The position numbers were made by a program, and so were the translations under genes. Source: JAFTYR01 sp964571375 (lineage in GTDB: Bacteria; Pseudomonadota; Gammaproteobacteria; Burkholderiales; Burkholderiaceae_F). Taken from it: a DNA stretch of 23,929 nucleotides. The notes under the pieces were generated by a model that worked only from the letters and a program-made list of their open reading frames with translations, made no database searches and had not been told where the DNA came from. Positions 1 to 7,661 of the stretch are shown here, piece after piece. Within the stretch, counting starts at the first letter, position 1. Each line of letters opens with the position of its first letter. The DNA is taken from contig CAZNBL010000019.1 of NCBI GenBank assembly GCA_964571375.1, positions 1-23,929 on the forward strand, read 5' to 3'.

Positions 1-262
1 GCGTTGCGTTCTTTTCAACGGCGAGTTCGATCGCGTTGTCAAAACGGCCTGTCGGCAGTACGCAGACCGGACATCCCGGACCGTGAATCAGACGGATGTT
101 GGCGGGAAGTATGTCTTCGAATCCGCATCGGCTGATAACGTGCGTATGACCGCCGCAGAATTCCATGAGGGCATAGTGCTTTGCGGGATCTGCGGCAACT
201 GCGACGGCCTTGATAATTTTTTCAGCAAGAGCCGGATCCCGAAATTCAGAAATGTATTTCAT
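1..262 (-). CDS. hypD: HypD, [NiFe] hydrogenase maturation protein (3' end cut by window edge)
   Basis: HypD is the [4Fe-4S] scaffold that, with HypC, assembles the Fe(CN)2CO moiety of the [NiFe] active site in the cytoplasm. Only the first 87 codons are present; the gene continues past the left edge. The translation starts MKYISEFRDP and contains the family-defining EFCGGHTH stretch and the GPGCPVCVLP motif, whose cysteines are conserved in HypD. The ATG overlaps the TGA of hypC by four bases (ATGA), so the two are probably translationally coupled. hypE would be expected next, outside the window. Identification is from motifs and is strong despite truncation. Confidence 0.93.
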   Translation of the reverse strand, partial: MKYISEFRDPALAEKIIKAVAVAADPAKHYALMEFCGGHTHVISRCGFEDILPANIRLIHGPGCPVCVLPTGRFDNAIELAVEKNAT

Positions 263-486
263 GACAGAACTTCCGGAAGGGCGTCCGCAAAGAGCCGCAG
301 TGTTTTCCGTGCTTCTTCGGGATCGATTTTTCTGAGTGCGAAACCGACATGCAGAATGACGTAGTCGCCGACAGCGGCATCGTCGATGAGTGCAAGCGAA
401 ATTCGTTTCGTGATTCCGGAAATCTCGACAATCGCTTCCCGGTCGGGACAGAGCTTTTTAATCTGAACGGGAACAGCCAGACACAT
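259..486 (-). CDS. hypC: HypC, hydrogenase maturation chaperone
   Basis: HypC is a small cytoplasmic chaperone that binds HypD and then the hydrogenase large-subunit precursor, carrying the iron-cyanide/CO intermediate. The product is 75 residues, normal for the family. It starts MCLAVPV, and the essential Cys2 follows the initiator Met. The family core VGDYVILHVGFAL is present near residues 40-52. I chose the ATG at 486 rather than the longer open frame upstream because Cys2 must follow the initiator. Its start lies 29 bases inside hypF, and its stop overlaps the hypD start. A second HypC-like protein, HupF, is encoded earlier in the same operon. Confidence 0.96.
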   Translation of the reverse strand: MCLAVPVQIKKLCPDREAIVEISGITKRISLALIDDAAVGDYVILHVGFALRKIDPEEARKTLRLFADALPEVLS

Positions 487-2776
487 GGTGCTTGCTCCTT
501 TGCTGCATGAGCAGAATGTAAGCCTGACCGAGTGCAATCCCGCCGTCTCCCGGCGGGATGAGCCCGGCCTCATAAAGGGTGAGTCCTTTGCTTTCGAGAC
601 GCTCCCGGAGCTGTTGCATAAGGAGCGTATTCAAGGTGCAGCCGCCTGCGGCACAGATTTTTCGCGTGTTGTATTTTTCAGCTTCCAGGGCGAGAGCTTC
701 GGCCAATATGAAAGCCAGTGTCGAGTGAAAGTCGGCGGCTGCCGAAGGAATATCGCAGCGCCCTTCGAGTGACAGAAGAAGCGCACGCAGATCAATGATG
801 TCCGGCCCCGAAGGTTGTACTGAGACAAGTCGGCTCAGGACTCGGCCTCGTTTGCCTGCTGCCGCTGCTTCAAGGAGTATTGCGGCTTCACCTTCGTAAC
901 TCGAGGTGTGCGCAACGCCGAGGAGCGAAGCCGCAGCATCGAAGACTCTGCCGAGCGAAGAGGTTTGAACAAGCGGTATGTAATCCAAAAGTCGGTTGAG
1001 ACGGTCGGATTCTTCACTCTGCAGACGGCGTAAAAAGTCCTTTTCTCTGCCGGCCCGTTTTAAAAGTGTCAATGCGATCCGCCAGCCTTCTCTTGCGCAC
1101 TTGTCGGGACCGGCGAGTTCCAGCGGAGCAAGCGTTGCCGCCCGTTTAAATCCGCTCAGTTCGACAAAGAGAATTTCTCCGCCGAGCATCTCTCCGTTAT
1201 CGCCCAAACCGACGCCGTCGGCCGCAAGTCCGATCACCGGTTCATAAAGACGGTGTTCGGCCATCACTGCGGCAATGTGTGCATGATGATGCTGAATGCG
1301 AAAGAGCGGAATGTTTTGTTTTTGAGCGGTTTCCAGCGCAAACCGTGTGCTGTAGAAGTCGGGGTGGAGGTCGCAGGCAACTGCTTCGGGTTTGATGTCA
1401 AAGAGGTTTTCGAGGTGTCGGACCGTCCGGTTTAACGTCCCGCAGTTGGCGGCCCGGTCAAGATCACCGATGTATTGGGAGAGAAATGCTAGCTTTCCCT
1501 TGGTAAGGCAAACGGTGTTTTTAAGCAAAGCGCCGAGCGCAAGGACACTCTTTCCTTCAAAGGGAAGTTCGACGGCATCGGGCACAAAGCCCCTCGAGCG
1601 TCGGATAACCTGCAGGCGGGGATCGGCTCTTAATACCGAGTCGTCGCACCGAACGAGGATGTCTCTGTCGTGCAGAAGAAAGGCGTCTGCGATACCTCCG
1701 AGCAGCCCCACGGCTTCTTCGTTGTCGGTGATTAACGGCTCACCCGAGCGGTTGGCGCTGGTCATTATCAGAAACGTGTCATGCGGTTTGCCGGTCAGAT
1801 TTTCAAACGAAGGGTGATTGAGCAGCTCGTAGAAAAGAAGCTGATGAATCGGGTTGTAGGGAAGCATGATGCCGAGTTCGTTTAATCCGGGCGCAACAGC
1901 ATCGGAGATAACGGAGTCGGAGCGTTTCGGACAAAGAACGATCGGCGCTGCTGCCGAACAAAGTTGCTTATCCGCGGCCTCGGAAACTTTGCAGATCAGC
2001 CGGGCGCTCTCAATATTGACGGCCATGACGGCAAACGGTTTGGTCGGGCGTTTTTTCCGTTCTCTGAGCCTGCGGACAGCAGAGTCGTTACAGGCGTCGC
2101 AGACTAAGTGAAAGCCGCCGATCCCTTTGACGGCAACGGTTTTACCGTCCCGAATCATTGAGGCGGCAGCTCGGACGGGGTCTCCTTGAATTTCACTGCC
2201 GTCTCCGGCAAGAATTCCGAGCGTCGGACCGCACTGCGCACAGCAGACCGGCTGAGCATGGAAGCGACGGTCAAGAGGATTTTCGTATTCGCTCCGGCAC
2301 TGCGGGCACATCGCGAATCGCTTCATGCTGGTCTTTGCGCGGTCGTAGGGAAGAGCTTCGGTAATGGTGTAGCGCGGACCGCAATGCGTGCAGTTGATAA
2401 AGGGATGGAGGAATCGACGGTTTGCGGGATCGAAGAGTTCTTTGAGGCAGTCTCTGCAGAGTGCGGCATCGGCCGGGATTACGGTTCTGACCGCACTTTG
2501 CATGCTCGGCACGATCTGAAAATCTTTGAAGTGTGCGGCCGGGACGTCTTTCCAGGTACAGGACTCAATGCGGGAAAGGGGCGGAGGAGATTCTCTGCAG
2601 ACGTTGCTGAAAGCGTCGAGTGAGGAAGCGCTTCCTTCGACATGCACCGAGACGCCCTCACCGTCATTGAGAACCTTTCCGTTAAGACCGAGTCTTACAG
2701 CTGTCAGATAGATCCAGGGGCGAAATCCCACGCCCTGGACGATGCCGGTAAATCGATATTCGCGGGCAAAAAGCAT
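458..2776 (-). CDS. hypF: HypF, carbamoyltransferase for hydrogenase cyanide ligand synthesis
   Basis: HypF uses carbamoyl phosphate and ATP to carbamoylate the C-terminal cysteine of HypE, the first step in making the CN ligands of the active-site iron. The 772 residues show the full domain order. An N-terminal acylphosphatase domain carries GIVQGVGFRP at residues 11-20. Two zinc-finger units contain CRDC, CTHC, CPQC and CAQC pairs (about residues 107-185). A YrdC-like domain follows, then a Kae1-like C-terminal domain with the metal-binding HHHAH motif. Length is close to the usual 750 residues. A GGGAGC ribosome site precedes the ATG. It lies 18 bases after hypB and overlaps hypC by 29 bases. 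Confidence 0.97.
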   Translation of the reverse strand: MLFAREYRFTGIVQGVGFRPWIYLTAVRLGLNGKVLNDGEGVSVHVEGSASSLDAFSNVCRESPPPLSRIESCTWKDVPAAHFKDFQIVPSMQSAVRTVIPADAALCRDCLKELFDPANRRFLHPFINCTHCGPRYTITEALPYDRAKTSMKRFAMCPQCRSEYENPLDRRFHAQPVCCAQCGPTLGILAGDGSEIQGDPVRAAASMIRDGKTVAVKGIGGFHLVCDACNDSAVRRLRERKKRPTKPFAVMAVNIESARLICKVSEAADKQLCSAAAPIVLCPKRSDSVISDAVAPGLNELGIMLPYNPIHQLLFYELLNHPSFENLTGKPHDTFLIMTSANRSGEPLITDNEEAVGLLGGIADAFLLHDRDILVRCDDSVLRADPRLQVIRRSRGFVPDAVELPFEGKSVLALGALLKNTVCLTKGKLAFLSQYIGDLDRAANCGTLNRTVRHLENLFDIKPEAVACDLHPDFYSTRFALETAQKQNIPLFRIQHHHAHIAAVMAEHRLYEPVIGLAADGVGLGDNGEMLGGEILFVELSGFKRAATLAPLELAGPDKCAREGWRIALTLLKRAGREKDFLRRLQSEESDRLNRLLDYIPLVQTSSLGRVFDAAASLLGVAHTSSYEGEAAILLEAAAAGKRGRVLSRLVSVQPSGPDIIDLRALLLSLEGRCDIPSAAADFHSTLAFILAEALALEAEKYNTRKICAAGGCTLNTLLMQQLRERLESKGLTLYEAGLIPPGDGGIALGQAYILLMQQRSKHHVSGCSRSD

Positions 2777-2794
2777 AAGCGCAGCTCCCGTAGG

Positions 2795-3478
2795 CTACTC
2801 GTTTTGAAGCTGTTTTAGACGCGTTTCGAGCCAGGCAATCCATCGGTCGAAACCGCTTCCGGTGAAGGCGGACATTCCGATCACTTCAATTGCAGGATTG
2901 ACTCTGCGGGCATAGGTTCTGCACTTTTCGCAATCGAAGTCGAGGTAGGGGAGCAGATCGGTTTTATTGAGCAGCATGAGGGAACCGGCCGCAAACATAT
3001 ACGGATATTTGAGCGGCTTGTCTTCGCCCTCGGTCACAGACAGAACAATAACTTTGGCGTCTTCTCCGAGATCGAATGCCGCCGGGCACACGAGATTGCC
3101 GACATTTTCGATAAAAAGTATCGAACGCTCTTCGGGCTTTAAATCTTCGATTGCTTTGCGAACCGATTCTGCTTCAAGGTGGCAGCCTTCCGCGGTATTG
3201 ATCTGGACGGCTCTGACGCCGCAAGCTCGGATGCGCTCCGCATCAAAGACGGTTTCCTGATCGCCTTCGATGACCGCAACAGGAACACGGTCTTTGAGCT
3301 TTTCGATCGTGCGGCAGAGAATGCTGGTTTTGCCGGAGCCGGGGCCGGAGAGAAGGTTTAAAGCGAGGATACGACGGGATCGGAAGAAAGAGCGGTTGGC
3401 TGCGGCAACGCGGTTGTTTGCCGAGAGTACGGCCTTTTCGAGTTTGATCAGAACTTCCTGACGATCGCTGGTGCACAT
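2795..3478 (-). CDS. hypB: HypB, GTPase for nickel insertion
   Basis: HypB is the GTPase that, with HypA, delivers nickel to the hydrogenase large subunit. The P-loop GPGSGKTS lies at residues 45-52 and NKTD, for guanine recognition, at 171-174. The conserved GTPase-domain metal site is present as Cys99-His100 and Cys131. I chose the ATG at 3478 (227 residues) because GGGGAGG lies just upstream; a longer frame would need a TTG at 3517. The N-terminus MCTSDRQ has a single cysteine. It lacks both the CxxCGC high-affinity nickel site of the E. coli protein and the His-rich tail found in rhizobia. A 98-base gap separates it from hypA. Confidence 0.96.
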   Translation of the reverse strand: MCTSDRQEVLIKLEKAVLSANNRVAAANRSFFRSRRILALNLLSGPGSGKTSILCRTIEKLKDRVPVAVIEGDQETVFDAERIRACGVRAVQINTAEGCHLEAESVRKAIEDLKPEERSILFIENVGNLVCPAAFDLGEDAKVIVLSVTEGEDKPLKYPYMFAAGSLMLLNKTDLLPYLDFDCEKCRTYARRVNPAIEVIGMSAFTGSGFDRWIAWLETRLKQLQNE

Positions 3479-3549
3479 GACGGCCTCCCCGAAGCACGCA
3501 GTAAAAGGTGCTTGCAACAGGGGGAGTGTGCGTCATTGCAGCCTTTGAG

Positions 3550-3566
3550 GGGCGCCGGCCGCGCCC
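3550..3566 (-). other. GC-rich intercistronic hairpin between hypA and hypB
   Basis: GGGCGC (3550-3555) and GCGCCC (3561-3566) form a perfect six-base stem with a five-base loop. It lies just after hypA in the longest gap of an otherwise closely packed operon. On the transcribed strand no run of U follows, so it does not look like an intrinsic terminator. A role in mRNA processing or partial attenuation is conjecture. Confidence 0.4.
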
Positions 3567-3576
3567 GTTTCAGGTA

Positions 3577-3933
3577 TTAAATTTGAGTGGGAACGGAGAT
3601 CGCAATAAAAGAAACGTCAAACTCGTTGCCGCCGTTGATCGTAAGACGGTGACCGCCGCATTTCGGACAGGCGTCTCCCGGGCGGTGCAGGGGGACGGTT
3701 TCGCTGCAGTCCATGCACCAGGCAGTGCCTTCGGGCTGCTCGATTTCAATCTTTGCGCCGGAAAGGACGGGACCGTCGAAGGCTGCGGCAAGGCTCTGCT
3801 TTAAGCAGGCAACATCGATGCCGGAGAGTTCTCCGACCGATAACGTAACGGAAGTAACTTTTTCCGAGCCGTTTTCATAAGCAGTTTCTTCAGCGATCTC
3901 AGCCACGCTGCGGGCAAGCGACATCTCATGCAT
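3577..3933 (-). CDS. hypA: HypA, nickel metallochaperone
   Basis: HypA binds nickel and works with HypB to insert it into the large-subunit precursor. The 118-residue protein starts MHEMSLA, giving the nickel ligands His2 and Glu3. It has the structural zinc site as two CxxC pairs, Cys73/Cys76 and Cys89/Cys92. Size matches the family. The start at 3933 is fixed by the need for His2; the longer open frame upstream runs inside hupK in another frame. The first eight bases overlap the end of hupK, indicating coupled translation. Confidence 0.97.
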   Translation of the reverse strand: MHEMSLARSVAEIAEETAYENGSEKVTSVTLSVGELSGIDVACLKQSLAAAFDGPVLSGAKIEIEQPEGTAWCMDCSETVPLHRPGDACPKCGGHRLTINGGNEFDVSFIAISVPTQI

Positions 3934-5038
3934 GGATGACTCCGATACTGTATTCGGCACACGGGTCGAAACTGCAGAAAACGATTTCGGCCTTTTCTTT
4001 GAGATCATCGTCGTCGGTGAATCGGATCCCCTTAAGCGCTCTCGGAGCGGCGTCCGAATACGTGAAGTTGAGTTCGGTCGGCGTAAGGATTTCGTAGTGA
4101 CGGATAGTCGGATCGTTCGGATCGGAATCTTTAACAAGTTCTACGGAATGAATCAGTGCGCCCCGGGCGTTTTCGATGAGAGAGGCGGCTTTGCCGAATC
4201 CGGCATCGACTGCGGCAACGCTCGATTCATCGGCATGCGTGGTGTCGACGGCCTGCAGGGTCTGCAGGAAACGTGCGACCAGGCGCGTGTAGGCGGTGTT
4301 GCCGTCCTGGGTGAGCAATCCGGAGACCAGCGGGGTATGCGCAAAGCGTGCGACGGCACCGGTCATACCGTTTAACTTCACGTTCCAGGGGTAGCTCTTC
4401 CAGGATTCGAGTTCCAGGTTGTAGTTGAGCAGATGGAAGCCGATTCTCGGCTCATACGGATAGCTGCAGTAGCCGAGCGAGCGTACGCGGCCGTAGCGCA
4501 CGAAGACTTCGGTCAGGCTGTCGGTGGTTGCGTTCAATGTACTGTTGAGTGCGGCCTGCTGCCAGTCGGTCGGGAAGCCGTCCAGAAGGATGTAACTTGC
4601 GGCGGAGCGCAGTTCCACCCAGAGGTGTTCGATTTCTTCCCAATCGTGCGGATCGAGTTTTTTCAAAGCGGCAATGTCGTCTCTGGCTTTGATGAGTGCT
4701 GCCATCTTGTCCGTGCGGTAATCGGGATTGCCGAGTTCAAGCACGAAGTATCGGAGCGATTCGCCGATCAGCTCAAGATGGTTGATCCAGCGGATGCGGT
4801 GCAGCAGCTCCTGAGAGATCACTTTGTCCTTGGCCATTGCAACGGCAAGATCAAACGCTGCAAGCTGGGAGTCCGGGCAAAGCGCATAGAGATTCGGGAT
4901 CAGGCTTCTGACTGCAGAAACCGTTTTGCCGATGAATAATTTTTCGGGGTGAACTTCTTTTTCCGGAGTCAGACGGACTTCGGTGACTCGGTTGTCCTGA
5001 CAGACGAGGTCAATGTGAATAGAACCTAAAAAACTCAT
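3926..5038 (-). CDS. hupK: HupK/HoxV-type hydrogenase assembly protein (degenerate large-subunit paralogue)
   Basis: HupK/HoxV proteins resemble the hydrogenase large subunit without its full metal site. They are thought to act as a scaffold for transfer of the NiFe(CN)2CO precursor. The C-terminus keeps SFDPC (Cys360 in 370 residues), but the second cysteine and histidine of DPCxxCxxH are lost. The region matching the large subunit's RICGVC reads NLYALC, with one cysteine (Cys54). The gene sits between hupI and hypA, the position of hupK in rhizobial clusters. Its ATG follows the TAA of a possible 30-codon frame by two bases. Assignment rests on position and on these residual motifs. Confidence 0.85.
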   Translation of the reverse strand: MSFLGSIHIDLVCQDNRVTEVRLTPEKEVHPEKLFIGKTVSAVRSLIPNLYALCPDSQLAAFDLAVAMAKDKVISQELLHRIRWINHLELIGESLRYFVLELGNPDYRTDKMAALIKARDDIAALKKLDPHDWEEIEHLWVELRSAASYILLDGFPTDWQQAALNSTLNATTDSLTEVFVRYGRVRSLGYCSYPYEPRIGFHLLNYNLELESWKSYPWNVKLNGMTGAVARFAHTPLVSGLLTQDGNTAYTRLVARFLQTLQAVDTTHADESSVAAVDAGFGKAASLIENARGALIHSVELVKDSDPNDPTIRHYEILTPTELNFTYSDAAPRALKGIRFTDDDDLKEKAEIVFCSFDPCAEYSIGVIHA

Positions 5039-5040
5039 TT

Positions 5041-5133
5041 TTACGGCTTCCCGGAAGGTATCTCACTGCGGCCTGCGCAGATTTCGTTGAACGGCGTATG
5101 TTTCGGACAGATATGATAATCGCCGAAGCACAT
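5041..5133 (-). CDS. Possible 30-residue Cys-containing small protein between hupI and hupK
   Basis: An open frame of 30 codons starts with ATG at 5133, 17 bases after the hupI stop. It ends with TAA two bases before the hupK ATG. The peptide begins MCFGDYHICPKHTPF and has three cysteines (2, 9, 19), with His7 and His12 around the CPKH segment. A weak GGTGA lies just upstream of the ATG. I do not recognise it. It occupies the place held by hupJ in rhizobial clusters. It could be a real metal-binding small protein, a relic of a larger gene, or an untranslated spacer; length alone cannot decide. Confidence 0.35.
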   Translation of the reverse strand: MCFGDYHICPKHTPFNEICAGRSEIPSGKP

Positions 5134-5150
5134 ATCGTCACCGTAGCCGG

Positions 5151-5366
5151 TTAATTTTCTGTTTTCTTTACCTTTTCTTTCGGACAAATAAGGAAAGACG
5201 ATTTTTCTGCGCCGCAGATCGGACAGATCCAAAAGGCAGGCAGCTCAGAAAAGGCAATGCCGGGCTCGATGTTGCTGATGGCATCGCCCTTGCCGGGGGC
5301 GTAAACGTAGTGACAGACCCTGCACTCAAAGCGCGCGTTCGCATCAAAATCGGTACGGATTTTCAT
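5151..5366 (-). CDS. hupI: HupI, rubredoxin of the hydrogenase cluster
   Basis: This is a 71-residue rubredoxin with the two iron-binding knuckles Cys15-x2-Cys18 (ECRVCHYVY) and Cys48-x2-Cys51 (FWICPICGA), and the usual PGKGD and FSELPAFW segments between them. HupI/HoxR rubredoxins support hydrogenase assembly under oxygen, probably as electron donors or protectors during small-subunit maturation. I chose the ATG at 5366 because AAGGAGAAC lies a few bases upstream and the fold begins there. The stop of hyaF is 11 bases upstream. Function is by family; the fold itself is certain. Confidence 0.95.
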   Translation of the reverse strand: MKIRTDFDANARFECRVCHYVYAPGKGDAISNIEPGIAFSELPAFWICPICGAEKSSFLICPKEKVKKTEN

Positions 5367-5377
5367 GCCTGTTCTCC

Positions 5378-6250
5378 TTAACGTGATTCGGTAAGATGCC
5401 AGCTCTCTTCGATCCAGCGGATGACTTCCGTGAGACGCATTTTCGAATCCTCGATATCTTCTGCTGCGGCCGAGGCTTCTTCCGGGATCTCGCAGACCGA
5501 GAGCATGTTGAGAGTCATCCGCTTTGCAGGTGCGTTGCCGAAATACTGAATTTTCCAAAGATTGCGCACGCCGCATGATTCGATGCAGCAGGTTCCCATG
5601 CCTTCGGACACGATGCGGACGAGACCGCATCCGATTGCCGCATCGATCACTGTTTGATCGGCTTTTGTCATCGGCAGCGACGAGAGAATAATCGGGCTGT
5701 TCGAATGGTTCGGCCCGAAGTTTTTGAGCCGCTCTTTTATCTCGGTGAGCACCGAAGGGCTGTTCATCGCTTCCTTCGGGACAGATACGGCAAAGAGCTC
5801 TTTTCGGCGGACTGTGTTCAGGGCATCGCGTACACACTCCGGAATCGGAGCAACTTCAAGGTGTTCGGCCACAGCGCGTTCTTGCTTCAGAAAGCGAACA
5901 AGCCAGATGCCGACGAAACGGGATTCGCGGATACGGATCTCGTCGCAGACCGGTCCCGTTGTTTTGATACGGATCGAGACTTCTCCGTCTCCGAGCATGT
6001 CGCGGATAAAGGCAACCGCTTCGGCAGACAGTCCGCTGAAGGATTTGCAGAGAACCGAAGAGCCGTCGCCCGTCAGATGCGTGATTTCGCGGAAAAACCG
6101 GCAGCAGGCTGCGGCCGATTGCTTGTCGGCGTTGCCGGGATTCTGCGGCATCCGAAAGGAAGTGACGGTGTCCGGTACACCGAGTGTCCCGACATCATCG
6201 GTCGCGGCATCGGACGCATAAATCGGTATCGGAAATGTTTTTTGAGTCAT
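5378..6250 (-). CDS. hyaF: HyaF/HupH-family hydrogenase expression/formation protein
   Basis: This 290-residue protein carries the C-terminal HupH/HyaF signature: GMGTCCIESCGVRNLW, followed by KIQYF and, at the end, RLTEVIRWIEESW. HupH is needed for small-subunit (iron-sulfur) maturation in R. leguminosarum; the exact chemistry is unknown. The N-terminal half is less conserved. The gene begins 18 bases after hyaE and ends 11 bases before hupI. Cys-Cys within the signature, and a further Cys three residues on, suggest metal or redox involvement, which is inference. Confidence 0.93.
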   Translation of the reverse strand: MTQKTFPIPIYASDAATDDVGTLGVPDTVTSFRMPQNPGNADKQSAAACCRFFREITHLTGDGSSVLCKSFSGLSAEAVAFIRDMLGDGEVSIRIKTTGPVCDEIRIRESRFVGIWLVRFLKQERAVAEHLEVAPIPECVRDALNTVRRKELFAVSVPKEAMNSPSVLTEIKERLKNFGPNHSNSPIILSSLPMTKADQTVIDAAIGCGLVRIVSEGMGTCCIESCGVRNLWKIQYFGNAPAKRMTLNMLSVCEIPEEASAAAEDIEDSKMRLTEVIRWIEESWHLTESR

Positions 6251-6268
6251 TGCTGATCTCTCTTGCGG

Positions 6269-6712
6269 TTATGAGCTTCGCACCTCAATTCCGACGGAAG
6301 GCGGGTAGTGCACTTTGCTCTTTAAGACGCACTCTGTTTCGGCAACCAGCTCTCCCCAGGCGCGAAGTCCGTCGACGGCCCCGAGGTATCCGCCGTCCTT
6401 CAAGAAGACAACGGCAGGCCATCGCCGGAATCCGTAAGTAAGCGCTAACTTCCTTGCAAACGGTTGAGTCACAACGCCTTTTTGTTTGATTTCAGGAAAG
6501 AGATCGGTCAATTCCGGAGTGATCACCAACGCATCCGACGTTTCTTTCATGCGTTCTGGATCGTCGATGAATAAAAGCAGCGTCAGACCTTTCTGTTTGA
6601 TGAATAAATCGGAATTTTCTTCGGTGACCTGCTCAAAACGGCGCTCGCAGATCAGTCTTTGAAAGAGCGGATGTTGCTCGGGAGGAATCTTTCCGGATTC
6701 AGCTGCGCTCAT
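6269..6712 (-). CDS. hyaE: HyaE/HupG-family Tat proofreading chaperone
   Basis: The 147-residue product matches the HyaE/HupG family, a thioredoxin-like fold without the CxxC redox motif. The typical core TYGFRRWPAVVFLKDGGYLG is followed by DGLRAWGEL. Family members bind the Tat signal of the hydrogenase small subunit and hold it back until its iron-sulfur clusters are in place. I chose the ATG at 6712 because it overlaps the end of hupF by 14 bases and gives the normal family length. The longer open frame runs through hupF in another frame. Confidence 0.92.
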   Translation of the reverse strand: MSAAESGKIPPEQHPLFQRLICERRFEQVTEENSDLFIKQKGLTLLLFIDDPERMKETSDALVITPELTDLFPEIKQKGVVTQPFARKLALTYGFRRWPAVVFLKDGGYLGAVDGLRAWGELVAETECVLKSKVHYPPSVGIEVRSS

Positions 6713-7001
6713 AGAGTTTCTCCCCGTTAATGTGCTCGCCGATTGCAGGAAACGCCGCGTCGATGTCCGTAGGTTTTCCGCTACAGATGTCGGCGAGTGC
6801 TTCGAGCGCAAGCGTAATGTTTCGTGCTTCTTCCTCGGTAAGGCGGCTGAGCGCCAAGTTTTTCCAGGCGAGCACTCTGTCTCCTTCCGACACCTTCCCG
6901 ACAAGAAGGGTATTGAGCGTGCGGGAACTGTTTTTACTGACGCAGACGGCAGAGGCTTCGTTGATCACTTCGGAAACTGTCATCGGGATGCCGATACACA
7001 T
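6699..7001 (-). CDS. hupF: HupF, HypC-family large-subunit chaperone
   Basis: The 100-residue protein starts MCIGIPMTV, the HypC-family N-terminus with Cys2, and contains a EGDRVLAWKNLAL segment in place of HypC's VGDYVLVHVGFAL. It is therefore the second HypC paralogue in the operon. In rhizobia HupF stabilises the large-subunit precursor during cofactor insertion when oxygen is present. The C-terminus is longer than in HypC, as usual for HupF. The start lies 22 bases inside hyaD, and the 3' end overlaps hyaE. Confidence 0.92.
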   Translation of the reverse strand: MCIGIPMTVSEVINEASAVCVSKNSSRTLNTLLVGKVSEGDRVLAWKNLALSRLTEEEARNITLALEALADICSGKPTDIDAAFPAIGEHINGEKLYERS

Positions 7002-7573
7002 GGCGGACCTCCGAACGGATAGTTTTCATACGAAAGACATTCGGCGTTGAGGAGCGTTGCCAGCGTCGCAGCGCTTCTCGTGCGCACCGCAATATTTCTT
7101 TCGCGTAACAGGCGGGCGGCTTCCTGTACGGCCTGCGGGAGCTTTGCTTCAATAAGCGGCGACAAAGATCCGCCGTAATCGTCGAGCTCAAGAGGCTGAA
7201 TCCCGATGACAGCGATGAATTCGGGGGATGAGTCGCAAAGCGCAGCGGCTGCGAGAAGATCGTTCATACCGGTCTGATGGGGCGAGAGTTTGGTTGCGGT
7301 CCAAATACGGATTTCATTACCGCGAAGTACCCGGAGTTCTCCTGCCGGCGCTTTGAAGTCGCAGCAGTCAAAGATAAAGAGATTTTTTGTCCGGCAGATC
7401 CGGTCAAAGAGCGCCATTCCGAGTGTGCCGCCTTCGCAGATTTCGGCAAGCGGATCTTTGATAAAGAAAGTGCGGGCAAAGAGTTCGGCCGCTCTGACGC
7501 CGAACCCTTCGTCGGCCCAAAGGATGTTGCCGATGCCGAGAATCAGAGCGGAAATATTCTTTTCTGTGCGCAT
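6980..7573 (-). CDS. hyaD: HyaD/HupD, large-subunit maturation endopeptidase
   Basis: This nickel-dependent endopeptidase removes the C-terminal tail of the large subunit after nickel insertion. The 197-residue product has the family start GIGNILWADEGFG and probable nickel ligands Glu22, Asp69 (in IFDCCDF) and His99 (in SPHQTG), spaced much as in HybD. A matching substrate tail is present at the end of hyaB. It follows hyaC after 88 bases and overlaps hupF by 22 bases. Confidence 0.95.
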   Translation of the reverse strand: MRTEKNISALILGIGNILWADEGFGVRAAELFARTFFIKDPLAEICEGGTLGMALFDRICRTKNLFIFDCCDFKAPAGELRVLRGNEIRIWTATKLSPHQTGMNDLLAAAALCDSSPEFIAVIGIQPLELDDYGGSLSPLIEAKLPQAVQEAARLLRERNIAVRTRSAATLATLLNAECLSYENYPFGGPPCVSASR

Positions 7574-7661
7574 GGTGATTGGTTCCGACGGTTTACGCTC
7601 AGATTAAGAAAAACCGTTCGGCCCGGGTGCAATTGCGGACCGAAACGGGTTGCCGGCAGCA

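Noticed and set aside
7585..7621. Inverted repeat between hyaC and hyaD as an intrinsic terminator
   Set aside because: CCGACGGTTT and AAACCGTTCGG pair with one bulge, but no T-run follows on the transcribed strand and the operon clearly continues into hyaD.
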